NCBI GenBank assembly: GCA_028751875.1 | Contig: CM054162.1 | Coordinates: 5,848,712-5,912,711, forward strand | Direction: 5' to 3' | Length of the DNA: 64,000 nt | Origin: Rapana venosa | Taxonomy: Eukaryota; Mollusca; Gastropoda; Neogastropoda; Muricidae | Shown: positions 1 to 10,494 of the stretch, piece after piece | Position numbering within the stretch: position 1 is the stretch's first letter | How the letters are laid out: every line of letters starts with the position of its first letter | Notes under the pieces: generated by a model | Seen by the model: the letters and a program-made list of their open reading frames with translations, nothing else | Databases searched by the model: none | What the model was told of the DNA's origin: nothing | Translations under genes and position numbers: made by a program

Positions 1-620
1 CATGCCTTGTTTTACCTTGTCTTGCCTTGTTTTACCTTGTCTTGCCTTGTTTTACCTTGTTTTACCTTGTCATTCCTTGTTTTACCTTGTCTTGCCTTGT
101 TTTACCTTGTCATGCCTTGTTTTACCTTGTCTTGCCTTGTTTTACCTTGTCATGCCTTGTTTTACCTTGTCTTGCCTTGTTTTACCTTGTTTTATCTTGT
201 CATTCCTTGTTTTACCTTGTCTTGCCTTGTTTTACCTTGTCTTGCCTTGTTTTACCTTGTCTTGCCTTGTTTTACCTTGTTTTATCTTGTCATTCCTTGT
301 TTTACCTTGCCTTGCCTTGTTTTACCTTGTCATGCCTTGTTTTACCTTGTTTTACCTTGTCATGCCTTGTTTTACCTTGTCTTGCCTTGTTTTACCTTGT
401 CATGCCTTGTTTTACCTTGTCATGCCTTGTTTTACCTTGTCTTGACTTGTTTTACCTTTTACCTTGTCATGCCTTCTTTTACCTTGTAATGCCTTGTTTT
501 ACCTTGTCATGCCTTGTTTTACCTTGTCATGCCTTGTTTTACCTTTTCATGCCTTGTTTTACCTTTTCATGCCTTGTTTTACCTTGTCTTGACTTGTTTT
601 ACCTTGTCTTGCCTTGTTTT
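1..620. repeat. 10-bp tandem array (CCTTGTTTTA / CCTTGTCTTG / CCTTGTCATG)
   Basis: The sequence is a nearly perfect tandem array of 10-bp units that often alternate as a 20-bp pair (CCTTGTTTTACCTTGTCTTG). A CATG variant replaces CTTG in scattered units. Because 10 is not a multiple of 3 and the unit has no stop in any phase, long stretches of all three plus-strand frames stay open and read as hydrophobic LVLPC-like peptides. These are not genes. The array starts before the window. It stops abruptly at LINE copy A, and related array resumes on the other side of that LINE, so the LINE appears to lie inside the array. Confidence 0.95.
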
Positions 621-1393
621 AATCAAAAACGGAAATCAATAAGCAGCTCTTTCGAAAACAAATAAACAATGTCAAATATTTAATTTTTTCAGGAAAAAAC
701 AAAGTATTACTCTTTTCAAGTTCTTGATGCCACGTCAATGAAATCTCTCTTTTCCCTCACATCTACTCTTCTTGGATCTGTGAAGGCAAACCCTCTGCCT
801 TCTATTCACAACCACTCTGAACTTCCTTCTATATTTTCTGCATTCTTTTCTGAAAAAGTCCATAACATCCGTTCCAGATTGGATCAGACTCCATTCCAGC
901 CTGCACTTCCTGATCCCCAATTCTCTGGCACTCCTCTCCTTTTCTTTCATCCGACAAGTGAGAAAGAAATCACGACAATTCTGAAAGAAATGACTATAAA
1001 ATCATGCGATCTTGATCCCATACCTGCTTCTCTTTTCACACAGTGCCCACCACAACCTATACCCACTATCATGAAAATAGTAAACTCATCTCTTGTTTCA
1101 GAAAATGTTCCATCAGCTCTCAAAACTGCTATAGTCACACCTCTACTCAAAAAGCATGACCTTGACCCTAACATTCTGAAGAATTATAGACCTGTTTCCA
1201 ATCTACCTTTTATTTCTAAAGTCCTTGAAAAAGTAGTTCTCAAATAGCTCAACAACCACCTTCTCTCCAACAATCTTCTTCCTGAGTTTCAGTCTGCGTA
1301 TCGCGTCAACCACAGCACTGAAACCACCCTAGTACACACTTTAAACACGCTTCTACTAGCTTCTGACTCAGGGAAAATCTCCCTTCTCACTCT

Positions 1394-1471
1394 ACGCTTT
1401 TTGTTGCTTAACAAGATTCAGCGCTATATAAATTCCATACATTATTATTTTTATTATTATTATTATTATTA
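1394..1471 (+). mobile_element. tail-only insertion (L2/SINE-1 3' end)
   Basis: About 78 bp interrupts the reverse transcriptase coding sequence between the SLLTL and DLSAAF segments. It consists only of the family 3' end: TTGTTGCTTAACAAGATTC, then GCGCTATATAAATTCC and an ATT repeat. This fits a severely 5'-truncated target-primed insertion of the LINE or of SINE-1; the two cannot be told apart because they share this tail. The same insertion is at the same site in copy B, so it predates the duplication. Confidence 0.8.
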
Positions 1472-1767
1472 CTCGACTTATCGGCAGCCTTCTACACTAT
1501 AGACCACTCAATTCTTCTCTCCCGTCTTCATAAAACTTTCGGTGTTACTGGCACAGCCCTCACCTGGTTTAATTCATACCTTACTGGCCGATTCCAGACA
1601 GTTGCAGTAAACAAGATTCAATCAACACCTGCCAAACTGGAATGCGGAGTCCCACAGGGATCAGTTCTAGGCCCTGTTCTTTTACCTCTTTACACTGTCC
1701 CACTGTCACATATAATAAACCGTCATCAAATCAACCATCATTTTTAAGCAGATGACTCTCAGATTCA

Positions 1768-2200
1768 TAGGAAGGAAGGTGGCAGGATGGTTAAGACGTT
1801 TGCCTGCCAACAAATAAACCGTGAGGTTCTGGGTTCGATTCCCAGCCTTGCCCTTTCTTCCCACTCTGACAAAAAAATCGAACTGAATGTCAAAGTCCTT
1901 CGGATGAGACTATAAACCGAGGCCCCGTGTGTGAACGCATGCAGAACATCTTGCGCTCACGTTAAATCCTGTTCCGCTTTTCGAAAGAGTAGGCCAATGT
2001 GTGCCGGTGGGAACAGATGACAAAATTTACAAATCCGCATACACACGGGGACTGGATATAAAAAAAAGCACATGAGTGCTTATTCCACTATCCTTGATTT
2101 TTTTTAATGTCATCTGAGCGCTTTGATTTGTTGCTTTACAAGATTCAGCGCTATATAAGTTCCATACATTATTATCAATATTATCATTATTATTATTATT
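1768..2200 (+). mobile_element. SINE-1 (tRNA-headed SINE with L2-type tail), nested in LINE copy A
   Basis: The head looks tRNA-derived. There is an A-box-like TGGCAGGATGG at 1780-1790 and a perfect B box GGTTCGATTCC at 1832-1842, the two parts of an internal RNA polymerase III promoter. A body follows with a TCCTTCGGATGAGACTATAA core. The 3' end, TTTACAAGATTCAGCGCTAT then ATT repeats, matches the LINE tail. The flanks join the LINE reading frame cleanly (CTCAGATTCA before, CAATGCAGTG after). They suggest a short ATTCA duplication, although this is ambiguous with the ATT tail. SINE-1 encodes no protein and would depend on LINE proteins for movement. Confidence 0.9.
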
Positions 2201-3099
2201 CAATGCAGTGTTACTCCTGAAAATCTGCCTTCTCTCCTGACAAATATGGCCCACTGCTTTGAAGATCTTCAAAACTGGATGACAGAACAAATTACAGCTA
2301 AATGCAGATAAAACCAAAGCCATGCTCTTAGGGACCAAACACAAACCCTCTTCCATTACAACAGCTTCAAGAGAACTCGGCAATACATCAGTCCCTCTAT
2401 CCACTGCTGTGAAGTATCTAGGTGTTGTTATCGACAACACACTCTCTATGCAAAAATTCATCAGACAGACCTGTCAGTCATGCTACTATCAATTACGGCA
2501 TATTAGTGCAATTCGAAAGTACCTGTCCACTGATGCAAAAGCCAAACTTGTCACTTCTCTCATTCTTTCATGTCTGGACTATTGCAATTCTCCTTTGGCT
2601 GGTCTGCCAGCATCATCTATCCACTCCCTTCAACGTATACAAAAGTCCGCAGCTCGACTAGCTCTCAGAAAGAAAAAATCTGAGCACATTACCCCTCTCT
2701 TGCGATCTCTTCACTGGCTGCCTGTGCCACAGAGAGTAAATTATAAGATTACCACCCTCTGTTACAAATGTCTCCACAAAACTGCACCCTCCTACCTCTG
2801 TGAATGTCTTAACCTGTACACTCCTTCACGTTCCCTCCGCTCTGCTGCAGATACCTTGTGCCTACAAATACCTAGATTCAGCCAATCTACCGTTGGCCGT
2901 CGCTCTTTCTCTATTTCGGGTCCATCGACCTGGAATGAGCTCCCTCACTCTCTCTTCGCCAGAAGCCTACTTATGACACTTTTAAATCCAGCCTCAAGAC
3001 ATATCTATTTCAAACCTAAGATTGTTCCACTCCTGTTTCATATCAGAACTATCCCACCTTCACTAACCCATGTCCTATCACCCTGCTAAAGTATATGAC

Positions 3100-3210
<111 letters not shown>

Positions 3211-3404
3211 TTTTGAAAAATATTTGACTATTGAAATGTTATTTCAAAGATTTTGGTCTGCAGCATACCACGTTTGTAAAATCTGTTTGTTTAAACTACT
3301 GATTGTTTGTCATTGGTTGCACGACTGTGTAAGATTGGGTGGAATGCATGCGCTTTGATTTTTCTTTGCAAGATATAGTGCTATATAAATTCCATTTATT
3401 ATTT

Positions 3405-3933
3405 TGTTACCTTGTCTTGCCTTGTTTTACTGTGTTTTATCTTGTTTTACCTTCTCTTACCTTGTTTTACCTTGTCTTGCCTTGTTTTACCTTGTCTTGC
3501 CTTGTTTTACCTTGTCTTGCCTTGTCTTGCCTTGTCTTACCTTGTTTTACCTTGTTTTACCTTGTCTTGCCTTGTTTTACTTTGTCTTGCCTTGTTTTAC
3601 CTTGTTTTGCCTTGTTTTACCTTGTCTTGCCTTGTTTTACTTTGTCTTGCCTTGTTTTACCTTGTCTTGCCTTGTTTTACCTTGTCATGCCTTGTTTTAC
3701 CTTGTCTTGCCTTGTTTTACCTTGTTTTACCTTGTCATGCCTTGTCTTGCCTTGTTTTACCTTGTCTTGCCTATGTTTTACCTTGTCATGCCTTGTTTTA
3801 CCTTGTCTTGCCTTGTTTTACTGTGTTTTATCTTGTTTTACCTTCTCTTACCTTGTTTTACCTTGTCTTAACCTTGTTTTAACCTTGTCTTGCCTTGTTT
3901 TACCTTTCTTGTCCTCTCCTGTCCTTGCCTGTT
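3405..3933. repeat. 10-bp CCTTG array, second block
   Basis: The same 10-bp array as at the window start resumes after the LINE tail and runs into an assembly gap. Units are again TTTTACCTTG and TCTTGCCTTG, with some ACTGTGTTTTATCTTG variants near both ends. The last 30 bp become irregular (CTCTCCTGTCCTTGCCTG) before the Ns. Confidence 0.95.
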
Positions 3934-4433
3934 NNNNNNNNNNNNNNNNNNNNNNNNNNNNNNNNNNNNNNNNNNNNNNNNNNNNNNNNNNNNNNNNNNN
4001 NNNNNNNNNNNNNNNNNNNNNNNNNNNNNNNNNNNNNNNNNNNNNNNNNNNNNNNNNNNNNNNNNNNNNNNNNNNNNNNNNNNNNNNNNNNNNNNNNNNN
4101 NNNNNNNNNNNNNNNNNNNNNNNNNNNNNNNNNNNNNNNNNNNNNNNNNNNNNNNNNNNNNNNNNNNNNNNNNNNNNNNNNNNNNNNNNNNNNNNNNNNN
4201 NNNNNNNNNNNNNNNNNNNNNNNNNNNNNNNNNNNNNNNNNNNNNNNNNNNNNNNNNNNNNNNNNNNNNNNNNNNNNNNNNNNNNNNNNNNNNNNNNNNN
4301 NNNNNNNNNNNNNNNNNNNNNNNNNNNNNNNNNNNNNNNNNNNNNNNNNNNNNNNNNNNNNNNNNNNNNNNNNNNNNNNNNNNNNNNNNNNNNNNNNNNN
4401 NNNNNNNNNNNNNNNNNNNNNNNNNNNNNNNNN
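3934..4433. other. assembly gap (500 N)
   Basis: Exactly 500 Ns, which is a placeholder length. The true distance and content are unknown. The gap starts in the tandem array, which probably could not be assembled through. Confidence 1.
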
Positions 4434-4582
4434 AAGGCTCCATTCTCCCCGGCTTTTGAACTCCCGTTAAAAACCAAAAAGACTAAAACTGAAATAGTGT
4501 TTAAAGTGCCCCCAAAACAGGCTTGAACTAATGCACTTTGATGTTTGTGACCTTTTGTCTTGTTTCCCTACACACTACGGGG

Positions 4583-4608
4583 TGACTGACTGACTGACTG
4601 ACTGACTG
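4583..4608. repeat. (TGAC)n tetranucleotide repeat
   Basis: About six TGAC units. The 150 bp between the gap and this repeat holds nothing I recognise. Confidence 0.9.
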
Positions 4609-4780
4609 GACTTGATGGCAAACTCTTTCACGTTTGCGAAGATGTTTTGTGCGTTGCACACGGGCCTCGGTTAATAGTTTCTTCCTTAGGACTGTCATTG
4701 AATTCCATTTTGGTCGTCAAACTGGGAAGAAAGGGGCGAGGCTGGATTTAAACCCAGAACCTCGCGGTTTACTTATTGAG
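4609..4780 (-). mobile_element. SINE-1 fragment, minus strand
   Basis: Read on the minus strand, the sequence has a weak B-box region (CTGGGTTTAAATCCAGCCTCG), the CCCTTTCTTCCCAGTTTGAC segment and then a degenerate core (AACCGAGGCCCGTGTGC). This is the order found in the full SINE-1 at 1768-2200. The A-box end and the 3' tail are missing. The core region is diverged, so this is an older copy. Confidence 0.75.
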
Positions 4781-4785
4781 AATGA

Positions 4786-4807
4786 GAGAGGAGAGAGAGA
4801 GAGTTGA

Positions 4808-4856
<49 letters not shown>

Positions 4857-4935
4857 AAGCAGGACAGACAGACAGACAGACAGAGACAGAAACAATCGAA
4901 CAGAAATAGGAAAAAAATCGTCAGTATCTTTTTTA
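4786..4935. repeat. (GA)n then (CAGA)n simple repeats
   Basis: A GA run of roughly 70 bp is followed by AGACAGACAGAC units. Beyond it lie GGT and ATC trinucleotide runs up to about 5090. None of this is coding. Confidence 0.9.
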
Positions 4936-5039
4936 TTGTTGGTGGTGGTGGTGGTTTTATCATTGTTATTACCATCGTTATATCATTATCATCATTATCA
5001 TCATTATTATCAATATCTTTATTATCGCTATTGTCATTA

Positions 5040-5041
5040 AT

Positions 5042-5089
<48 letters not shown>

Positions 5090-5165
5090 AATGTATGGAA
5101 TTTATACAGCGCTGAATCTTGTAAAGCAACAAATCAAAGCGCTCATTACTTATATCATCACGCGC
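5040..5165 (-). mobile_element. tail-only L2/SINE-1 3' end, minus strand, with ATC-type tail
   Basis: On the minus strand this reads GAGCGCTTTGATTTGTTGC, TTTACAAGATTCAGCGCTGT, AAATTCCATACATTATG and then an ATG/ATC trinucleotide run. It is the shared LINE/SINE 3' end with a tail that has drifted from ATT to ATG. An AC repeat (about 5174-5241) abuts its 5' side, as in the 3' UTR of the L2-like LINE. Confidence 0.75.
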
Positions 5166-5241
5166 GCGCGCTCACATACACACACACACACACACACACC
5201 ACACACACACACAAACACACACACACACACACACACACACC

Positions 5242-5545
5242 ATGTGACCCAGGTTCGAATCTCGTTCAAGAGGATTCAGTGCAGACTCCACTCCCCCCAA
5301 AAGTCCTTCAAATGAGACTATATAACTGAGGCCCGTGTGCGAACGCACGCAGAACATCTTGCGCACGCGTTTAAAACCTGTTCCGCTTTTCGGAAGAGTA
5401 GAGTAGGCCATTGTGTGGCGGTGGGAACGGGTGAAAACATTTACAAAACTGCAGACACACAGGAACTGGGTGTAAAAAAAAAAACCCACATGGGTGCTTA
5501 TTCCATTGTCCTCGAAATGAAAGAATAAAATTAAATATACAAAAA
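5242..5545 (+). mobile_element. SINE-1 with an A/T-rich tail instead of the L2 tail
   Basis: Starting near a B-box-like GGTTCGAATCTC, this copy carries the SINE-1 body: TCCTTCAAATGAGACTATAT, AACGCACGCAGAACATCTTG, CTGTTCCGCTTTTCGGAAG and GTGCTTATTCCATTGTCC. After CCTCGA it does not continue into the GCGCTATATAAATTCC tail. It ends instead in AATAAAATTAAATATAC and AAATAAATAAATA. The copy at 44326 breaks at the same place. Confidence 0.85.
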
Positions 5546-5755
5546 TAAATAAATAAATACAACTATCGTTCTCAAGCAAAGCAAAACAAAACAAAACAAA
5601 GCCAAGTAACCCAAACCCGCAAGCCCCAAACGCAAAAGGAGGCCACACTTTCAAAGCGAAATAACCGTCTAGTGATAATAGAAGCACAATTGGATTACTC
5701 CCCTTACATTGAGTACACTTTGTCACTGCTTTTGCTACTGTTGTTCTGTTGAATT

Positions 5756-5758
<3 letters not shown>

Positions 5759-5786
<28 letters not shown>
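5759..5786. repeat. 28-bp G homopolymer
   Basis: An uninterrupted G run. The true length is uncertain in long-read data. Confidence 0.8.
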
Positions 5787-5829
5787 CTTCCTTTGTCGAA
5801 TGGTTGATTGGCTGGTTGGCTGGCAAGCC

Positions 5830-6535
5830 AACAAACAAGATAAAACAAGCAGGATAAACAAACAGATAAAGCAAACAAGCCAACAAACAGGATAAAAACA
5901 AGCAAGATAAAAAACAAACAAGATAAAACAAAGAAGCCAACAAACAGGATAAAACAAGCAAGATAAAACAAAGAAGCCAACAAACAAGATTATATAAACA
6001 AGCGAACAAACGAGATAAAACAAACAGATAAAACAAGCCACAAACAAGATGAAACAAACAAGATAAAACAAACAAGATAAAACAAACAAGATAAAACAAG
6101 CAAGATAAAACAAACAAGATAAAACAAGCAAGATAAAACAAACAAGATAAAAACAAAACAAGATAAAACAAACAAGATAAAACAGCAAGATAAAACAAAC
6201 AAGATAAAACAAGCAAGATAAAACAAGCAAGATAAAACAAACAGGCCAACAAACAAGATAAAATAAACAAGATAAAACAAACAAGCCAACAAACAAGATA
6301 AAACAAGCAAGATAAAACAAACAAGATAAAACAAACAAGCCAACAAACAAGATAAAACAAACAGCCAAACAAACAAGATAAAACAAGCAAGATAAAAAAA
6401 CAAGATAAAACAAGCAGGATAAAACAAGCAAGATAAAACAAACAAGATAAAACAAAAAAGATAAAACAAGCGGGATAAAACAAACAAGATAAAACAAACA
6501 AGATAACACAAAAGAGATAAAACAAACACAGCCTC
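5830..6535. repeat. 14-bp tandem array (ACAAACAAGATAAA)
   Basis: About 700 bp of AACAAGATAAAACAAGC-type units with a main period near 14 bp and interspersed CAAGCCAACAAACAAG variants. Read on the minus strand the unit becomes TTTTATCTTGCTTG, which resembles the TTTTACCTTGTCTTG units of the arrays at 1-620 and 3405-3933. It may be a diverged, inverted relative. The long minus-strand frames through it are repeats of CFILLVLS-like peptides and not genes. Confidence 0.9.
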
Positions 6536-6641
6536 CACACCAAACCTAAACTTCAGTTCAGTCTCTTCTCCTCCCCGACAAATGACAAACCTGTCAGACC
6601 TGTCTGCACGTCAGGACAAGCTCATGTCTGTGGACCATGGT

Positions 6642-6700
6642 CACATGACACGGGCATGAGTACACATGACACAGGCATGAGTACACATGACACAGGTACA
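6642..6700. repeat. 21-bp minisatellite, under 3 copies
   Basis: CACATGACACRGGCATGAGTA repeats twice in full, with a third partial copy. The surrounding 6540-6780 sequence shows nothing else I recognise. Confidence 0.8.
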
Positions 6701-6784
6701 ACACATTCAGGAACACAGACTCTTACAAGACTCTCTCTCTCTCTCGTATCTGTCCTGTGTATGTGACTGTGTCTCGTTTTCTGT

Positions 6785-6951
6785 TTGTTTATAATAATAA
6801 TAATAATAATATATGGAATTTATATAGCGCCAAATCTTGTAAAACAAACAAATCGAAGCGCTTGCACTCAAATCATTTACGCGCATGCAACTTTCCTCAA
6901 ATATAATAAAGAACATATTTCAAATTTATGCAACGTGTGTGTGTGTGTGTG

Positions 6952-6986
<35 letters not shown>

Positions 6987-7165
6987 GTGTGTGCGCGCGC
7001 GCGCGTGCGTGTGCGTGCGTAGTGCGCGCGCATGGATTTAAAAATCTGTTGAAGGAGGTTTGCATGCCTGTAAATGTTGAGTGCAAGCGCTTCGATTTGT
7101 TTGTTTTCTACAAGATTCAGCGCTATAAATTCCATATAATTATTTAATTATTATTATTAAATATT
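6785..7165. mobile_element. facing pair of L2-like LINE 3' ends
   Basis: From 6785 to about 6935 the minus strand shows the LINE 3' UTR and tail (as at 24894-25045 in copy C). After a GT run (about 6936-7000) the plus strand shows another 3' UTR: CGCTTCGATTTGTTTG, ACAAGATTCAGCGCTATAAA and an ATT tail ending near 7165. The two tails point outward from a shared GT repeat. The likely history is a second 3' end inserted in inverted orientation into the microsatellite of copy G; a twin-primed 5' inversion is an alternative. Confidence 0.75.
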
Positions 7166-9850
7166 ACACACACACACAAACCCCACACACACACAAAACA
7201 CACACACACACACCCCACACACACACACACACACACACACACCGCGAACACATTTTAGGAGATGAAGAATGCTGTTGAAAAGTAGAGAGGATATGAGGGG
7301 GGAAGTGTCAGGTAGGAAATGAGTGTGTTTTGAGGCTGGATTTGAAGGTATAAAGTAAAGGGTTTTTTGGGGCGAAGTGAAAAGGGAGGTCATTCCCGTG
7401 GAACGGACCAGAAACAGAAAAAGATCGACAGCCAACAGGGGTTTTGTTTGAATCGGGGTGTTCGAAAGCAAAAAGTATCGGGGCTGAACGAAGGGAACGG
7501 GATGGAGTGTACATGTGAAGACAGTTACAAAGATAAGATGGTGCAGATTTGTGGAGACATTTGAAACAGAGGGTATTGATCTTATACTCAGTCTTTGGTG
7601 AGACTGGCAGCCAGTGAAGAGATCGCAGAAGAGGGTAAATGTGTTCGGATCTTTTCTTTCTAAGGACCAGTCGAGCTGCAGATTTTTGTATGCGTTGAAG
7701 AGAGTGGATGGATGATGCTGGTAGGGCCAGGCCAGAAAAAAACGAAAATTAACAGTAGGTCTAAAGTAAAAGAATGAGAGATGTGACGAGTGTGAAGTTG
7801 CATCAGTGGACAGATACTTGCGAATCGACTTATGCGCCGTAATTGATAGTAGCAAGACTGGCAGGTCTGGGGATGAATTTTTTCATTTTGGTGTGTTGTC
7901 AAGAACTACACCTAGATACTTCACAGAGTTGGACAAAGGAATGACGCACTCCCGAATTGTATTGATGTTGTTGTGTGGAGGAAAGTTTATGTTGGGTCCC
8001 TATGAGCATGGCTTGGGTTTTATCGGCATTAAGTTGTAACTTGTTCTGAGTCATCCAGTTTTGAATGTCTTGAAGGCAGTGGACATTTTTGTCAGGAGGG
8101 AAGGCAAGTTTTCAACAGTATCACTGCACTGAGCTGAGTGTCATGGGCATAGAAATGATGATCAATATGGTGGTTGTTTATTATATGTGAGAGTGGAGCA
8201 GTGAAAGAGAGTAAAGAGAAGGGGGCCCAGGACTGATCCCGTGGAACTCCACATTCCCATTTTGACAGATTTTGATTGAATTTTGTTTACAATAACTTTC
8301 TGGAATCTGTCTGTGAGGTATGAAGAAAACCCGGGGTGAGGGCAGTGCCCATTGATACCAAACGTATTTTGGAGGCGAGGAAAAAAAGAATTGAGTGATC
8401 TATAGTGTCGAAGGCTGCAGATAAATCAAGAAGAGTGAGGAGGGAGATTTTTCCGCATCAGAAGCAAGTAGAAGTGTATCTAAAGTATGGACTAGGGTGG
8501 TTTCGGTGCTGTGGTTGGGGGGATAGGCAGTTGAAAAGGGGGAAGGAGATCATTGGAATGAGGTGACTGTTGAGCTGTTTGAGAACAACTTTTCTAAATA
8601 CTTTAGAGACAAAGGGTAAGTTTGAGACAGGGCTATAATTCTTCAGAATGTTGGGATCGAGGTCGTGCTTTTTTAGTAGAGGTGTGACTTTTTGCGGTTT
8701 TAAGAGCTTGTGGAAAAAGTCCTGACAGAAGAGATGAGTTTACTATTTTAGTGTAATAGGTACAAGTTGTAGAAGGCATTGTGAGAAAACAGGAGCAGGT
8801 ATGGGATCGAGGTCGCATGATTTTATAGTCATTTCCTTCAAATTGTCATGATTTCTTTTTCACTTGTGGAACAGAAGAAAAAGAGAGGAGTGCCAGTGAA
8901 AATGGGATCAGGGGGTGCAGGCTGGGAAAAGAGTCTGATCCAGTCCCGGAGCGTATGTTGGGACTTTGTCTGAAAAGAAGGCAGAAAAGATAGGGTGGAA
9001 ATTCAGACAGGCTGTGGGTGGTAGGCAGAGGAGTTGTTTTTGCAGACCAAGGAGATTTGAGGGGAGGGGAAAAAAGAGTTTTATGGATGTAGCGCAGGAA
9101 TTTGGGAAGAGTAGTATTCTGTCTTTGCTGAATAGATTAAGAGTTTGACTTTGTTTATTTGTTTTCGGAAAAGCTGTTTGTTGATTTCGGTTTTTGACTT
9201 CCGCACTGCCGTTCTAGTTGCCGGCGTTTTCGCTTCGCTATCAAGATGTCTTGGGTATACCATGGCGCACAGGGTCTGTCAGGTAGGAGATGGTCAGTAG
9301 GGGGTGCATCTCATCAGCAATTGGGGGAGACAGTGTTTTAGTGATCAGAAGAGGTCAGTGTGGGTCAGAGGTTTTTTTAAAAACGTTCGGAAGCTTGTGA
9401 AGAGAAAGTATGAATGTCTAAGGCCTTAAGATTGCGACGAGTAAATATTTCTTCTTTCTGACAGGTTTTGTGATGTTGAGGTGGAAAAGAATGGCGGAAA
9501 AGATCAGAATGCAGTTCGTCAGTGACAGAAACAGATGTAACAAAATTAAATGAAGCTTAGTAATCAGCCCGTCAAATATGGCCAGATCTGTGCGTTGCTT
9601 CGTTTACCAGTTGGGAGAGAGAATGGTTGGACAGAGAAAGAGAAAGACGTTTGACATCTGGAGAAGACTGGTTGTCGAAATGGAAGTTAAAGTCACCGAG
9701 AATTATAAGTTTAGTAGGAGAGAGGCTGTAGTGGTCGAGGAGTGACTGGAATTCTTGATGAAAAACAGAAGATGTCAGGTTGTTCTTACGGCTAGGAGGT
9801 GGGCGGTAAAGGCAACAGAACGTAATAGAGTGGCCAGGTAAGTTGAGTTT
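7166..9850 (-). mobile_element. L2-like LINE, copy G, minus strand, 5'-truncated in the endonuclease domain
   Basis: After an AC repeat (about 7166-7242), this copy aligns along its whole length with copy C, from the ORF end (matching C at about 25125) to the middle of the endonuclease, where it stops near 9850. It is therefore 5'-truncated. It has many small indels, so no long frame survives. Readable pieces include YTPSRSLRSAP and SFSVSGP (about 7400-7514), a linker piece KSKTEINKQLFRKQINKVK (about 9120-9200), and endonuclease sequence with LIILGDFNFHFDNQS (about 9640-9690). Confidence 0.88.
9572..9850 (-). pseudogene. endonuclease (APE-type) fragment of LINE copy G
   Basis: The minus-strand frame contains CCLYRPP and LGDFNFH, which are conserved blocks of the apurinic-like endonuclease that nicks the target for reverse transcription. 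The N-terminal catalytic blocks seen in copy C (LFNVQSV and TETWL) are absent because of the truncation near 9850. It is not functional. Confidence 0.8.
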
Positions 9851-9854
9851 ATGC

Positions 9855-10165
9855 ATGTCATATGCGCGTGTGTGTTTCCATTGTAATTTGTAAAAACTAT
9901 AAATTGTTCGCGTGTGTGCGTGTTTACATTTGAATTTGTAAAAAATCTATTAATTGTAACTGGCTGCATGTAAAAGACTAGGATGAATGAAAGCGCTTTG
10001 ATTTTTTTTTTGCAAAAATATAGCGCTGTATAAATTCCATGTATTATTATTATTATTGTTATTGTTATTATTATTGTTGTTGTTGTTGTTGTTGTTATTA
10101 TTATTATTATTATTATTATTGTTATTATTATTTATTGTTATATTATTATTATTATTATTACACGG
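9855..10165 (+). mobile_element. L2-like LINE 3' end, plus strand, with ATT/GTT tail
   Basis: TG-rich sequence leads into AAAGCGCTTTGATTTTTTTT, then ATAGCGCTGTATAAATTCC and a long trinucleotide run (about 10042-10160) mixing ATT and GTT. This is only the 3' end of the element. It abuts the truncated 5' end of copy G, with the two elements lying tail-out. Confidence 0.75.
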
Positions 10166-10189
10166 TTGATTATCTAATTGAAAGATTGG

Positions 10190-10450
10190 TTGATCCTTCT
10201 TCATCATGCAACACTCAGACAGCAACTGTTGGGGGTCTTTATAAAAAAAATCCCTTGCACGCTTTTTAAACGCCTGACAAGCGGCCCAGCCATCCGACTT
10301 CGGCAGGGGAGGAATTGTGGAAAAAAAGCGAAGAATGGGCCAAGAAAGGGAGAAAACAGACAAGAAGGGGGTGACAAGAAGAAACAAAGAGAGGGGGAGG
10401 GATAGAAAAAGGAATTTCCCAGCGAATTTTTAGAAGGAGGGAGTATTTTT
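10190..10450. repeat. dispersed repeat X, copy 1
   Basis: ACGCCTGACAAGCGGCCCAG, CGACTTCGGCAGGGGAGGA and a purine-rich GGAGAAAACAGACAAG-type stretch are shared with 54140-54310 (first half) and 51210-51400 (second half). I cannot name the family. It may be the 3' region of a LINE, but no frame is clearly conserved. Confidence 0.55.
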
Positions 10451-10494
10451 TTTTCCCCGTCCCTTTCCTTTCCTTCCCGTCCTTCCTTGGGAGT

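Larger units (their letters stand above)
738..3089 (+). pseudogene. reverse transcriptase remnant of LINE copy A
   Basis: Once the two insertions are skipped, the plus strand encodes the linker, reverse transcriptase and C-terminal region of an L2-like ORF2. The first part (738-1247) contains the fingers motif NYRPVSNLPFISK and then hits a TAG where copy C has a glutamine codon. The palm resumes at about 1472 with DLSAAF-like sequence, then PQGSVLGP (motif B, near 1652-1675). The catalytic FYADD motif is broken: the tyrosine codon has become TAA at 1745-1747, while copy B still has TAC there. The last segment (2201-3089) contains KYLGVVIDNTLSM, LDYCNS, LHWLPVPQR and YTPSRSLRS and ends with a normal stop just before the TG repeat. 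The product is dead. Confidence 0.88.

Noticed and set aside
2..665. Long plus-strand frames encoding LVLPC/FTLSC repeats in the decamer array
   Set aside because: They arise in all three frames from a stop-free 10-bp unit and have no conserved start or domain. The same applies to 3339-3882, 10487-11320 and 14347-15360.
1775..1855. Functional tRNA gene
   Set aside because: A- and B-box promoters are present, but the sequence does not form a full cloverleaf and continues into a SINE body. The same holds for 12590-12670, 44326-44400 and 62860-62945.
4769..5089. Frame starting with a run of methionines
   Set aside because: It is the translation of an ATC/ATG trinucleotide repeat.
5172..6543. 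445- and 279-codon minus-strand frames (LSCLFYLVCF repeats)
   Set aside because: They are translations of the 14-bp array and neighbouring simple repeats.
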